A program made the position numbers and the translations under genes. From Poritiphilus flavus (GTDB taxonomy: Bacteria; Bacteroidota; Bacteroidia; Flavobacteriales; Flavobacteriaceae), in assembly GCF_009901585.1 (NCBI RefSeq), contig NZ_WXYO01000001.1:372001-436000 (forward strand): a stretch of DNA of 64,000 nucleotides, in the 5' to 3' direction. Each line of letters starts with the position of its first letter. Position 1 is the stretch's first letter. Below the pieces are notes generated by a model that saw only the letters and a list, made by a program, of their open reading frames with translations, ran no database searches and had not been told where the DNA came from. Of the stretch, positions 9,357 to 18,435 are shown in pieces.

Positions 9357-9458
9357 GAGCATCCTTATAAACAGGCGTATACTTCCAACTATTTGTTTAT
9401 CAATACATTATACTTCAAAAAACTCTTACTTTACCGTTGGCGTATACCTTAGATGCTC
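9357..9458 (-). ncRNA. Candidate structured RNA upstream of abi gene
   Basis: Three stems nest in the right order: GAGCATC (9458-9452) with GATGCTC (9363-9357), GTATAC (9447-9442) with GTATAC (9382-9377), and CCAAC (9440-9436) with GTTGG (9389-9385). Together they give 18 pairs around a loop of about 46 bases. On the minus strand a T-rich stretch follows, and a clear terminator lies at 9271-9226, so an RNA of about 100 to 230 bases ending before the abi start is possible. Some AbiF-family toxins are reported to be paired with a regulatory RNA encoded beside them, which is why the fold is called here. The transcribed strand and ends are inferred; no promoter upstream of 9458 was recognised. 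Confidence 0.4.
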
Positions 9459-9464
9459 AGCTTT

Positions 9465-9565
9465 AAACCGACCTGGCCAACGTCCCCTGGCATCATCTTA
9501 AACATCACAACTGGATACTTCCTTCAAACTTTTCCAGCAAAAAGAAGCTTCCTAACAAACCCTGA
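9465..9565 (+). pseudogene. Orphan 3' fragment of HTTM gene (direct repeat copy 2)
   Basis: The fragment reads in the same frame as the end of the HTTM gene, from TDLANVPWHHLKHHNWILPS through KKKLPNKP to a TGA. Its first 88 bases are identical to 7828-7915; the last codons differ (Asn-Lys instead of Asp-Arg, TGA instead of TAA). It is probably the original chromosomal 3' end, cut off when the abi islet entered. The rest of the gene-free stretch, 9566-9680, holds only the serS promoter. Confidence 0.85.
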
Positions 9566-9630
9566 TATGCCGGCTCTGACATACCTCAATTCCCCGCTGA
9601 TATTGGAGTAAGGAAATGTGCAAATTGTCG

Positions 9631-9661
9631 TTGATTCATTGGTCAAATAGCCCTAAATTTG
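9631..9661 (+). promoter_or_regulatory. Promoter of serS
   Basis: TTG at 9631-9633 and TAAATTTG at 9654-9661 with a 20-base spacer match the Bacteroidota -33/-7 consensus. Transcription would start near 9668, 13 bases before the serS ATG. Confidence 0.7.
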
Positions 9662-9680
9662 CCGCTTAAACCAAAATCTC

Positions 9681-10952
9681 ATGTTACAGCTACAGGCCAT
9701 ACGGGAACGCAAGGACGACATAGCCGAAGCACTGAAAAAGCGAAACCTGGATGCGGGTCCCATATTGAATTCCGCACTCCAGTTGGATGAAGAACGAAGA
9801 TCTGTCCAGGCTGAGCTGGACAATACCCTGGCCACTTCGAACAAGCTTTCAAAAGAGATCGGGATGCTTTTTAAAAGCGGGAAGGCTCAGGAAGCCAATA
9901 CCCTGAAAGAAAAAACAGCCGAGTTAAAAGAATCGTCTAAAGCGCTTTCCGAAAAACTTAATGAGGTCAGTCTGAAACTTAATGAGATCTTATACCAGAT
10001 CCCAAATGTTCCACACCCTTCGGTACCGGCAGGCAATAGCGATGAAGATAACGAGGAAGTGTTCAGGGAAGGAGATATCCCCGAACTTTCAGGAGATGCC
10101 CTGCCTCACTGGGAGCTGGCCAAAAAGTACGATATCATAGATTTTGAGTTGGGTGTCAAGATCAGTGGTGCCGGTTTCCCGGTCTATAAAGGAAAAGGCG
10201 CCCGGCTGCAGCGCGCGTTGATCGCCTATTTTTTAGATAAGAATACCCAGGCCGGATACTCCGAAATACAGGTGCCTCACCTGGTAAACGAAGCCTCAGG
10301 TTATGGAACAGGGCAACTGCCGGACAAAGAGGGGCAAATGTACCATGTGGGTTCAGACAACCTGTATCTCATCCCAACGGCGGAAGTACCTGTAACCAAT
10401 TTGTTTCGCGATACCATTGTGGATCCCGATGAGTTCCCGATACGCTACACTGCTTATACACCTTGTTTTCGGAGGGAAGCCGGAAGCTATGGGGCTCATG
10501 TCCGAGGACTGAACCGCCTGCACCAATTTGATAAGGTGGAAATTGTTAGAGTGGAACATCCGGACCATTCATATGAAGCACTGGACAGTATGGTGGAACA
10601 CGTAAAGGGCATTCTCAGAGAGCTTAAATTGCCGTATCGCATCCTGAGACTATGTGGAGGAGACCTTGGCTTTACTTCCGCACTTACCTTTGATTTTGAA
10701 GTATTCTCTACCGCCCAGGACCGCTGGCTGGAGATCAGTTCGGTATCCAATTTTGAAGCATACCAGTCTAACCGATTAAAAGTCAGATTCAAAGATGGTC
10801 AAAAGAAAACGCAATTGGCACATACCCTGAACGGTAGTGCGCTGGCCTTGCCGCGGGTGCTTGCCGGAATATTGGAGAACTATCAGACGGAAGAAGGGAT
10901 CCGAATCCCCGAAGTTCTGGTACCGTATACAGGCTTTTCCATCATAGATTGA
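9681..10952 (+). CDS. serS: Seryl-tRNA synthetase
   Basis: Class II aminoacyl-tRNA synthetase that charges tRNA-Ser (and tRNA-Sec where present). At 423 residues it has the expected length. The N-terminal 100 residues are the long antiparallel coiled coil that grips the tRNA variable arm. The catalytic core shows motif 2 (FRREAGSYGAHVRGLNRLHQ) and motif 3 (GSALALPRVLAGILENYQ) with the conserved ELGVKISGAGFPVYKG stretch. The start at 9681 fits the promoter at 9631-9661. It sits immediately downstream of the islet; the ancestral order was probably ribF, HTTM, serS. Confidence 0.97.
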   Translation: MLQLQAIRERKDDIAEALKKRNLDAGPILNSALQLDEERRSVQAELDNTLATSNKLSKEIGMLFKSGKAQEANTLKEKTAELKESSKALSEKLNEVSLKLNEILYQIPNVPHPSVPAGNSDEDNEEVFREGDIPELSGDALPHWELAKKYDIIDFELGVKISGAGFPVYKGKGARLQRALIAYFLDKNTQAGYSEIQVPHLVNEASGYGTGQLPDKEGQMYHVGSDNLYLIPTAEVPVTNLFRDTIVDPDEFPIRYTAYTPCFRREAGSYGAHVRGLNRLHQFDKVEIVRVEHPDHSYEALDSMVEHVKGILRELKLPYRILRLCGGDLGFTSALTFDFEVFSTAQDRWLEISSVSNFEAYQSNRLKVRFKDGQKKTQLAHTLNGSALALPRVLAGILENYQTEEGIRIPEVLVPYTGFSIID

Positions 10953-11053
10953 TCCCAATATAGACAGTATTAATCCGTTATTACCTTAGGGGATGTTAAA
11001 ACCTTGTAATCTCCTTAACAAATACTTCTGCTTAACTGTGCTATATTTGTTTA

Positions 11054-12847
11054 ATGACGCGAATGAGAATTAGGCTGTTTTTACTGATGTTTTTGATGTG
11101 TTTTGGGCTTTCCGCCCAGGACGATTTTCTGGCCAAGCAATACTTCAACGACGGCGATTTTTCAAAAGCCCTGGTTTTTTACGAGAAATTGGTTAAAAAG
11201 CATCCCAGGAGAACGGATTATGCCGAAGGCCTTATTGCCTGCTACCAGCAACTGGAAAAATACAAGGAAGCCGAAGAATTCCTCTTGAACAAGATTGGCA
11301 ATGGCAACCCCTATCCCACCATATACATTGAATTGGGATATAATTATACACTTCAGGAACTCCATATAAAAGCAAGGGAATACTACGACAAGGCCTTGCA
11401 GGCCATAGAAGAAAACCCGAATTATGGTTATGGGATTGGCTTTAAATTCCAGAGGCTAACCCTTCTGGACGATGCTCTTAAAGCCTACTCCAGGGCCATG
11501 GCCTTGAATCCACAACTGGATTACAATTTCCAGATGGCCCGGATCTACGGAGAGCAGGGTGATATTGAAAGAATGTACTCCTCCTATCTGGAGCTGATCA
11601 GTAACGGAAAGTCTTCCAAGTCCAATGTATTGCGAAATATTGATTATTTCATTACTTCCGACCCTGCTAATGAAAACAATGTCAAACTAAAAAAGATCCT
11701 GCTGCAAAAGGCACAAAAAAATCCTGATGTATTATGGAATGAGCTGTTGAGTTGGCTCTTTGTGCAACAAAAGCAATACAACAGCGCCTTTAACCAGGAA
11801 AAAGCCATTTACCGCCGGGCAGAAGCCTCCTCCCTCCAAAGACTTGAAAGTCTTGGGCATCTTGCCCTTGAGGATAAGGCCCTGGAAGAGGCCCATACGA
11901 TTTTTGAATACATTGAGGACAATGCCAGTGATCCGGTTATAAGACTGAATGCCAGGCTGGAACTGATTCAATTACGGCTTTTGGAAAACGATTCAAAAGC
12001 CCTTTCTGAAGTAACCAAAACCTTTGAGCAGTTGTTGGAGGCCTATGGTTATCAGAGCGAGACCATACAGCTGCAAATCGCTTACGCCAACTTCCTGACC
12101 TTTGAGAAAGACAAGGCAGAAACCGCCATAGGCGTGCTTAAAAAAACCCTGGAACTCCCTTTAAACCGGTTTGAGCGAGCCAGCATTAAAATGGCTTTGG
12201 GTGATATCCTGGTTTTCGATCAGAAATTCAACCAGGCTCTCATCCATTTTTCACAGGTGCAGAAAAGCTTAAAAAATGATGTCATGGGTCAGAATGCGAG
12301 ATTTAAAGTAGCGCAGACCAGTTTTTATAAAGGCGATTTTGAGTGGGCGCTGACCCAGCTAAAGGTTTTGCGAAGCTCAACTTCTCAGCTTATCGCTAAC
12401 GATGCCATGCAGCTAAGTTTGTTGATCTCAGATAATTCCCTGGAAGATTCTACCCAGACCGCCCTGAAAAAGTACGCCCGGGCAGACTTGCTGGCATACC
12501 AGAACAAAACGGAAGAGGCCATACAAATTCTGGATGACATCCTTCAAAACCATAAAGGTGAAAAAGTCGAAGATGAAGCACTGCTAAGACAGGGGAAACT
12601 TCTGGAATCCCTTAGAAAGTTTGACAGTGCCAAATTCAATTATCAAAAGATCGTGGAATTTTACGGGAATGATATCCTGGCGGACGACGCCCACTTCGCC
12701 CTGGCCGAACTTTACGAGAATTACCTTGAGGATACCGAAAAAGCCAAGGAACACTACGAAAAGATCATTTACAACTACCAGGATAGTTACTTTTTTCCTC
12801 AGGCAAGGAAACGCTTTAGGATATTGCGGGGAGATGTTATAAATTAA
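11054..12847 (+). CDS. Exported tetratricopeptide-repeat protein
   Basis: A 597-residue protein with an N-terminal signal peptide (RLFLLMFLMCFGLSAQ) followed almost entirely by helical TPR units, for example YFNDGDFSKALVFYEKLVKK near residue 30, KAYSRAMALNPQ and YDKALQAIEENPNY. The final repeats, with YQKIVEFYGNDILADDAHF and YEKIIYNYQDSYF, resemble BamD/YbgF-type envelope TPRs. It probably acts as a periplasmic protein-protein scaffold. A TATATTTG -7-like box at 11042-11049 sits so close that the second ATG at 11063 (MRIRLFLL) may be the true start. It heads a run with the DUF4286 fusion, rsmA and mgtE. Confidence 0.85.
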   Translation: MTRMRIRLFLLMFLMCFGLSAQDDFLAKQYFNDGDFSKALVFYEKLVKKHPRRTDYAEGLIACYQQLEKYKEAEEFLLNKIGNGNPYPTIYIELGYNYTLQELHIKAREYYDKALQAIEENPNYGYGIGFKFQRLTLLDDALKAYSRAMALNPQLDYNFQMARIYGEQGDIERMYSSYLELISNGKSSKSNVLRNIDYFITSDPANENNVKLKKILLQKAQKNPDVLWNELLSWLFVQQKQYNSAFNQEKAIYRRAEASSLQRLESLGHLALEDKALEEAHTIFEYIEDNASDPVIRLNARLELIQLRLLENDSKALSEVTKTFEQLLEAYGYQSETIQLQIAYANFLTFEKDKAETAIGVLKKTLELPLNRFERASIKMALGDILVFDQKFNQALIHFSQVQKSLKNDVMGQNARFKVAQTSFYKGDFEWALTQLKVLRSSTSQLIANDAMQLSLLISDNSLEDSTQTALKKYARADLLAYQNKTEEAIQILDDILQNHKGEKVEDEALLRQGKLLESLRKFDSAKFNYQKIVEFYGNDILADDAHFALAELYENYLEDTEKAKEHYEKIIYNYQDSYFFPQARKRFRILRGDVIN

Positions 12848-12934
12848 TACTGCGAAGTCTCAAATTCAGGAATCGTATCTTTAAGTTCCCACTCTTAGAC
12901 TTAAACTTACGCTTAATCTTCAAACCAGAAAACC

Positions 12935-13576
12935 ATGTTAATTTATAACGTAACCATAAATATAGACGACACGGTTCACGATAGCTGGTTAGACTGGATG
13001 AAGGAAGTTCATATTCCTGAGGTTCTCGCAACCGGCAAGTTTATGGAAGCCCGGATGACCAGAGTCCTGGTAGAGGAGGAAACCGGAGGCACTACCTATT
13101 CCATTCAATATCTTTCCAAAGACCGTGAGACCCTGGAGGCCTATTACAAAGAAGACGCACCCAGGCTTCGGGAAGATGGCCAGAAGTTGTTTGCCAATAA
13201 ATTTGTTGCCTTTAGAACAGAGTTGGAAGTTATAAGTGAACAAAAACAGGCTTCTAACAGTGCTACTGAGTTCTTATTCACCTATGGCACCCTGCAGGAC
13301 AGCCCTACTCAGATAGCAGTGTTTTCCAGGTCTCTTCAGGGCAAAGACGCGGTGCTTCCCGGGCATAAAATAGCTACGGAACTCATTGCGGGTCTTTACC
13401 CTTCCGTTACGCGTTCGGATAATGCTTCGGACTCTGTCCAGGGAAAAGTTTATGCGATCAGCGGTATGGAACTCCTAAAAGCAGATACTTACGAAGGCTC
13501 AGCCTATCACAGAAAAAAGGTGGTTCTTGAATCCGGCCTTAGGGCCTGGGTCTATTACGGCCGATCTATGGGTTAA
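12935..13576 (+). CDS. DUF4286 domain fused to gamma-glutamylcyclotransferase-like domain
   Basis: A single open frame of 213 residues holds two parts. Residues 1-103 are a DUF4286 domain ([46 protein letters not shown]), a small alpha/beta family common in Bacteroidota. Residues 112-213 look like the GGCT/AIG2-like cyclotransferase fold ([26 protein letters not shown], then [11 protein letters not shown], where the Glu is the usual catalytic acid). Members act on gamma-glutamyl amines or peptides. In genomes I know, DUF4286 usually stands alone next to the TPR gene and rsmA, as here, so the fusion is unusual. Substrate unknown. Confidence 0.75.
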   Translation: MLIYNVTINIDDTVHDSWLDWMKEVHIPEVLATGKFMEARMTRVLVEEETGGTTYSIQYLSKDRETLEAYYKEDAPRLREDGQKLFANKFVAFRTELEVISEQKQASNSATEFLFTYGTLQDSPTQIAVFSRSLQGKDAVLPGHKIATELIAGLYPSVTRSDNASDSVQGKVYAISGMELLKADTYEGSAYHRKKVVLESGLRAWVYYGRSMG

Positions 13577-13586
13577 AATAGCAAAG

Positions 13587-14456
13587 GTGTCCAAAAAGAA
13601 GAAGAACAAAAGACATTACAGATCGCCAAAGGCGGGGTCTAATAAGCCAAAAGGACCGGTAAGACCCAAAAAATTCCTGGGACAGCACTTCTTGAAAGAT
13701 GATGAGATAGCCGCCCGTATCGCGGATGCACTGCCCTTAAAAGCTTGTAAGAATGTCCTGGAGATCGGACCTGGGACCGGGGTATTGACACGGTTTTTAC
13801 TCCAAAGGGATCTTAAGCTTTCCGTGATGGAGCTCGACCGTGATTCTGTGGCCTATCTAGAGCGTCAATTCCCCCTGGACGCAGCTGAGTTATTTGATGG
13901 CGGAAAGAGCTTTGATATTATTGAAGCTGATTTCCTGACCTATGACCTGGACAGCTTGTTCCCTGGTGATTGCTTTGCCATAGTAGGCAATTTTCCATAC
14001 AATATTTCTTCCCAGATCGTTTTCAAAATGCTGGAGCACAGGCAGCGCATCCCGGAATTTGCCGGAATGTTCCAGAAAGAGGTTGCTGAACGGATCTGCG
14101 AAAAAGAGGGCAGCAAAACCTATGGGATACTCTCGGTACTCGTCCAGGCTTTCTACGAGGCAGAGTATCTTTTCACAGTAGGTCCGGAAGTTTTTGTACC
14201 CCCGCCAAAAGTAGCCTCTGGTGTCCTTAGACTGATTCGCAAAGAAGTTTTTGAACTTGAGTGCGATGAAGCCCTTTTCTTCCGGGTTGTAAAAACAGCC
14301 TTTAACCTTCGTAGGAAGACCTTGCGGAACAGCCTAAAAGTCTTTGACCTTTCCGATAATCTAAAAGAAGATGCTATCTTTGACCGGCGTCCGGAGCAAT
14401 TGGCCGTGGCTGATTTTATCGCTCTGACCGATAAGATAGCAAATGACACCCTTTAA
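13587..14456 (+). CDS. rsmA: 16S rRNA (adenine1518/1519-N6)-dimethyltransferase
   Basis: RsmA/KsgA dimethylates two adjacent adenines in helix 45 of 16S rRNA during 30S maturation. After a lysine-rich N-terminal stretch the family motifs appear: [11 protein letters not shown], the SAM-binding [10 protein letters not shown], and the catalytic [10 protein letters not shown], with [10 protein letters not shown] near the C-terminus. The frame is open from 13527 inside the previous gene; GTG at 13587, 10 bases after that gene's stop, is the most likely start and gives 289 residues. The 3' end overlaps mgtE by 14 bases, implying coupled translation. Confidence 0.93.
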   Translation: MSKKKKNKRHYRSPKAGSNKPKGPVRPKKFLGQHFLKDDEIAARIADALPLKACKNVLEIGPGTGVLTRFLLQRDLKLSVMELDRDSVAYLERQFPLDAAELFDGGKSFDIIEADFLTYDLDSLFPGDCFAIVGNFPYNISSQIVFKMLEHRQRIPEFAGMFQKEVAERICEKEGSKTYGILSVLVQAFYEAEYLFTVGPEVFVPPPKVASGVLRLIRKEVFELECDEALFFRVVKTAFNLRRKTLRNSLKVFDLSDNLKEDAIFDRRPEQLAVADFIALTDKIANDTL

Positions 14457-15795
14457 GCTAACAGACGAACTTCTGGCTGAAATAGAGCAGCTCATTGAAA
14501 CCCAAAAAGGTCCGGAATTGGAGTACCTTTTGGGAGACGTGCACTATGCAGATATCGCGGAGATCATCAACGAGCTCAATGAGGATGAAGCTACTTACCT
14601 GATTAAATTACTCGACAGTGACAAGACCTCCGATGTACTGACGGAATTGGATGAAGATGTTCGTGAAGCCATCCTCAACAACCTTTCTTCCAAGGAAATT
14701 GCCGAAGAGCTGGAGGAACTGGATACGGATGACGCCGCAGACATTGTTGCAGAGCTTCCCGAAGAGATCATTCAAGAGGTTATTTCGGAAATAGAAGACC
14801 GGGAACACGCCCAGGACATCGTAGATCTACTGAGATATGACGAGAATTCCGCAGGGGGTCTCATGGCCAAGGAGCTTGTTAAGGTAAACGAGAACTGGAA
14901 CGTGCTGACCTGTGTAAAAGAAATGCGGGCACAGGCAGAGAATGTGACCAGGGTTCATTCCATTTATGTCGTAGACGATGAGGATGTTCTTAAGGGAAGA
15001 TTGTCCTTGAAGGACCTTCTCACCACCTCAACTACCGCCCAGATCAGAGACGTTTATATCCCTAAGGTAGATTCTGTCAATGTGAACGAAGATCCGGAGG
15101 AAGTCGCAAAGATCATGTCTAAATACGACCTGGAAGCCATCCCGGTGGTGGATGAAATGGGTCGACTTGTTGGCCGTATCACCATCGACGATATTGTGGA
15201 TGTGATCAAAGAGGAAGCGGATAAGGATTACCAGCTGGCCGCCGGTATCTCCCAGGTAGTGGAGGCAGATGACAGCATTTGGGAACTTACTAGGGCGAGA
15301 CTGCCATGGCTCTTTCTGGGGCTGTTAGGCGGAGTAGGAGCCGCGGCCATCATGGGTGGCTTTGAAGAAATGATAAGTAAGCATGCGATCCTCTTTTTCT
15401 TTACCCCCTTAATCGCGGCGATGGCGGGTAACGTAGGTGTTCAATCCAGCGCGATCATCGTTCAGGGTCTGGCAAATGACGATCTGAAAGGAAGTGTTAG
15501 TAACCGATTGTTCAAAGAAATGTTACTTGCCCTGTTAAACGGACTTATACTCGCGGCCATTTTGTTATTGTTTACCTGGTTCTGGAAAGGTGATTTTTAC
15601 ACGGCTCTGGCCATTTCCGCCTCCCTGGTAGCAGTCATTATTGTGGCAGGTATCATAGGCACCTTCACTCCGCTATTCCTAAACCAAAGGGGTATAGACC
15701 CTGCTATTGCCACTGGTCCCTTCATTACCACCAGCAATGACATATTTGGTATCCTGATCTACTTCTGGATCGCCAAAATAATCCTCGGGATCTGA
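14443..15795 (+). CDS. mgtE: Magnesium transporter MgtE
   Basis: A 450-residue Mg2+ channel of the inner membrane. The order is the standard one: an N-terminal superhelical MgtE_N domain (about 20-130, acidic, with [17 protein letters not shown]), two CBS domains (about 130-255, including [20 protein letters not shown]) that sense Mg2+, a plug helix, and five transmembrane helices from about 285 with [15 protein letters not shown], the signature of the pore. The length is typical. It overlaps the end of rsmA by 14 bases and belongs to the same operon. Confidence 0.96.
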   Translation: MTPFKLTDELLAEIEQLIETQKGPELEYLLGDVHYADIAEIINELNEDEATYLIKLLDSDKTSDVLTELDEDVREAILNNLSSKEIAEELEELDTDDAADIVAELPEEIIQEVISEIEDREHAQDIVDLLRYDENSAGGLMAKELVKVNENWNVLTCVKEMRAQAENVTRVHSIYVVDDEDVLKGRLSLKDLLTTSTTAQIRDVYIPKVDSVNVNEDPEEVAKIMSKYDLEAIPVVDEMGRLVGRITIDDIVDVIKEEADKDYQLAAGISQVVEADDSIWELTRARLPWLFLGLLGGVGAAAIMGGFEEMISKHAILFFFTPLIAAMAGNVGVQSSAIIVQGLANDDLKGSVSNRLFKEMLLALLNGLILAAILLLFTWFWKGDFYTALAISASLVAVIIVAGIIGTFTPLFLNQRGIDPAIATGPFITTSNDIFGILIYFWIAKIILGI

Positions 15796-15871
15796 GGGAA
15801 CTCCTTATCTCTAAAATTTGGCTTACCTTAAACCGGAGAAAAATACTTTTGCGATTGAAAACTCTATCCGC

Positions 15872-16792
15872 ATGAATGTCAAAGTAGGCGTGGTTCAGGA
15901 AAGCCCTGTTTTTTTTGATAAGGCAAAGACCTTGGAAAAGCTGGAAAAGCTGTGTACATCATATGCCGCTCAAGGTTGTGAATTGTTGGTTTTTCCTGAA
16001 TCCTTTATTCCGGGATACCCCAGGGGATTCACCTTTGGGGCTAGGGTAGGAAGTCGTACCAAAGAAGGTAGAAAGCTCTATACGGAATACTATAATAACA
16101 GCATTGAACTGGAGGGGTCGGACCTCAAGCGGTTGGAAGGGATCTCCAAAGAAAACTCCATCTATCTGGTGGTGGGAATAACTGAAAAGGAGGCCAAAAG
16201 CGGTAGTCTGTACTGCTCCATGCTTTACATTTCACCCCGCAGCGGATTGCTTGGTGTTCATCGGAAGATTAAACCAACCGGAACGGAAAGGATTATCTGG
16301 AAAGAGGCGGCAGGAGAATCATTGACAAGTTTTCAGACCCAAATTGGCAAATTGGGTGGTTTGATTTGCTGGGAGAATTATATGCCTCTGGCACGAATGG
16401 CTATGTATAGCAAAGGTGTTGAGATCTATATCGCCCCAACGGCTGATTCACGGGAAGAATGGACCGCCACTATGCGGCACATTGCCCTGGAGGGGCGCTG
16501 TTTTGTTCTGGGATGTAATCAGTATTTCACCAAATCCATGTACCCGGAAAGATTCCGTCAGTTGCTGGAGGGGGAACCGGAAAACCTCTGCAGAGGTGGG
16601 AGTATAATTGTATCACCCCTGGGTAAGGTAATTACTGGTCCTCTATATGATGAAGCAGGGGTCCTGGTCGCCGATCTGGATCTTGATGAAGTCTCCGGCA
16701 GCAAGCTGGACTTTGATGTGATCGGACATTACTCCAGAGATGATATTTTTGAACTTAAAGTGCACGGACAACCCGAAATGCGGAAAGAATGA
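15872..16792 (+). CDS. Nitrilase-family carbon-nitrogen hydrolase
   Basis: A 306-residue cytosolic hydrolase of the nitrilase branch of the C-N hydrolase superfamily, expected to convert nitriles to acids and ammonia. The catalytic triad is visible: Glu43 (FPESFIPGYPRG), Lys132 (HRKIKPT) and Cys166 (ICWENYMPLARM). The CWENYMPL context is the one seen in true nitrilases rather than amidases. The frame is open from 15818, but ATG 15872 aligns with the family start, and a TACTTTTG -7-like box at 15844-15851 lies upstream of it. The natural substrate is unknown. It is the last gene of the rsmA-mgtE run or has its own promoter. Confidence 0.88.
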   Translation: MNVKVGVVQESPVFFDKAKTLEKLEKLCTSYAAQGCELLVFPESFIPGYPRGFTFGARVGSRTKEGRKLYTEYYNNSIELEGSDLKRLEGISKENSIYLVVGITEKEAKSGSLYCSMLYISPRSGLLGVHRKIKPTGTERIIWKEAAGESLTSFQTQIGKLGGLICWENYMPLARMAMYSKGVEIYIAPTADSREEWTATMRHIALEGRCFVLGCNQYFTKSMYPERFRQLLEGEPENLCRGGSIIVSPLGKVITGPLYDEAGVLVADLDLDEVSGSKLDFDVIGHYSRDDIFELKVHGQPEMRKE

Positions 16793-16843
16793 AACCTAAC
16801 CAACAACCCTTTCTTTTTACAATTCAGATACAACTCAAACCCT

Positions 16844-17818
16844 ATGGATCAACTTAAAAACCCCTTACTGTTTATACTACTGTTGGCCTTTGGATGCCAG
16901 CAGCCGGGTGAAACTCCTAAATTCAGCCTGGATGAAACCCCTGGCCAACTGGAGATCTTTGGAGAAGAAATAGTCTCCACATCCCTGTACGAAAGGGATT
17001 TTGCAATATCCCCTAACAGAAAAGAGATCGTTTTTACTCTTGGGAATTACAAACAAAGTCAACGCTGTCTGGTAAGTATCAAAAAAGAGGATCAGGGATG
17101 GGGATCTAAACAAATACTGCCATTTTCCGGCAAATACAACGATATAGAACCCTTCTTTTCGGTAGACGGGAAGCAACTGTTCTTCGCGTCTAACCGGCCG
17201 ATGGATGCGGATACTACACGAAAGGATTACAATATCTGGTCCGTAGAACGCGGTCCTGAAGGTTGGGGCGATCCTGTCCCCCTGGATACCCTGATCAACA
17301 CCAGTGGAGATGAATTCTATCCTGCATTGGGAAAAAGCGGAAACTTATACTTTACCGCAACACGGAAAGACGGGATTGGAAGGGAGGACATTTTTCTTAG
17401 CACTTATGGCGACCAGGGCTATCAAAAACCGGTACCCTTAGACAGCACCGTAAATACAGCTGTATTTGAATTCAACGCCTATGTGGACCCCGATGAAGAA
17501 CTGCTGATCTTCAGCGCCTTTGGAAGAAAGGATGGGAATGGCGGGGGAGATCTTTACTTTAGTAAAAAAACCGCGGATGGGGGCTGGGCTCCAGCCAAAA
17601 ATATGGGCGAACTGGTCAATTCAGACAAATTGGACTACTGTCCGTTCCTGGACCAAAGCAACGGGAATTTCTATTTCACCAGTGACAGGGCCGGAAAATT
17701 TGAAGGGCGGCTTCGTTCGGTGGAAGAATTGCAGGATCTTGCGGATGAAATTCTAAACGGAATGGGGAATATCTATCGCTTAAACACCGGGCAATTAGAT
17801 ATGGAAATTGACCAATAA
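16844..17818 (+). CDS. PD40/WD40-like beta-propeller lipoprotein
   Basis: A 324-residue lipoprotein (Cys18 in LLLAFGCQQ) with repeated propeller blades of PD40/TolB type: RDFAISPNRKEIVFT, EPFFSVDGKQLFFASNRP, FYPALGKSGNLYFTATRKDG, LLIFSAFGRKDGNGGGDLYF and CPFLDQSNGNFYFTSDR. Such proteins in Bacteroidota sit on the periplasmic or outer surface, and their ligands are mostly unknown. The blade motif SxDGKxLxFxSxR is clear, so the fold is firm and the function open. It lies 51 bases after the nitrilase and 30 bases before the Crp-type regulator. Confidence 0.82.
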   Translation: MDQLKNPLLFILLLAFGCQQPGETPKFSLDETPGQLEIFGEEIVSTSLYERDFAISPNRKEIVFTLGNYKQSQRCLVSIKKEDQGWGSKQILPFSGKYNDIEPFFSVDGKQLFFASNRPMDADTTRKDYNIWSVERGPEGWGDPVPLDTLINTSGDEFYPALGKSGNLYFTATRKDGIGREDIFLSTYGDQGYQKPVPLDSTVNTAVFEFNAYVDPDEELLIFSAFGRKDGNGGGDLYFSKKTADGGWAPAKNMGELVNSDKLDYCPFLDQSNGNFYFTSDRAGKFEGRLRSVEELQDLADEILNGMGNIYRLNTGQLDMEIDQ

Positions 17819-17848
17819 GACTATTTTAATAGTACTTCAGTTCTGTTT

Positions 17849-18430
17849 ATGAATACGGACGCAATTATTAATTCATTCAAACAATATCTGCCATTAGGCA
17901 AGGCAGACAGTGCTGCTCTTGCCGAGAGACTTATAGAAAAACGCATAAAACGAAGGCACTTTGTATTACAACAAGGTGATATATGCAGGCACTACAGTTT
18001 TGTGGTACAAGGTTGCCTGAAAATGTACAAGGTAGATGACAAGGGCCAGGAGCACAACCTGCAATTCGCAATCGAAAACCAGTGGATCACGGATATCGGC
18101 AGTTTTCATAGTGAACTCCCCAGTGAACTTTATATTGAGGCCTTAGAACGTTCAATTATACTTCAAATATCTAAAGATCAACTGATCTACCTTTACGTAA
18201 ACCACCCAAAATTCGACCGGAACTTTAGAGTGATCATTGAAAACGCCTTCGTTGATCTTCAAAAAAGGGTGCTGCAGAATATCAGCTGTACGGCCGAAGA
18301 ACGATATCTCTACTTTAAGGAGAAGAACCCGGAACTGTTCAATCGCATCTCAAACGTGCAAATTGCTTCATACATAGGGGTTACACCAGAATTCCTAAGC
18401 AAAATAAGGCGTTCCCTGGCATCCCGCTAG
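17849..18430 (+). CDS. Crp/Fnr-family transcriptional regulator
   Basis: A 193-residue regulator with a cyclic-nucleotide-binding-like beta barrel (about 30-120: HFVLQQGDICRHYSFVVQGC, IEALERSIILQI) and a compact C-terminal helix-turn-helix (about 150-190: RISNVQIASYIGVTPEFLSK). This short form is the common Bacteroidota Crp-like type; the ligand is often not cAMP. There is no cluster of cysteines as in Fnr. It is followed by a pair of 11-bp direct repeats and a small lipoprotein gene that it may control. Confidence 0.88.
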   Translation: MNTDAIINSFKQYLPLGKADSAALAERLIEKRIKRRHFVLQQGDICRHYSFVVQGCLKMYKVDDKGQEHNLQFAIENQWITDIGSFHSELPSELYIEALERSIILQISKDQLIYLYVNHPKFDRNFRVIIENAFVDLQKRVLQNISCTAEERYLYFKEKNPELFNRISNVQIASYIGVTPEFLSKIRRSLASR

Positions 18431-18435
18431 GCCAA

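Larger units (their letters stand above)
7829..9465. mobile_element. Candidate 1.6-kb accessory islet carrying abi gene
   Basis: A segment of 1637 bases lies between two copies of the same 88-bp sequence. Inside there is only one substantial gene, the Abi_2 protein on the minus strand, plus a candidate structured RNA; no integrase or transposase is visible. Base composition is clearly more AT-rich than in the flanking ribF-HTTM and serS genes, and codon use in the abi gene is AT-biased. Both repeat copies encode a complete HTTM C-terminus, so the event kept the host gene intact, as integrative elements often do at gene 3' ends. The exact boundary within the repeat cannot be placed. Homologous exchange at the shared 3' end is an alternative to site-specific integration. 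Confidence 0.6.

Noticed and set aside
9255-9452. 65-codon plus-strand frame within the islet
   Set aside because: It covers the nested stems of the candidate RNA, is strongly AT-driven (Ile, Tyr, Lys) and shows no domain.
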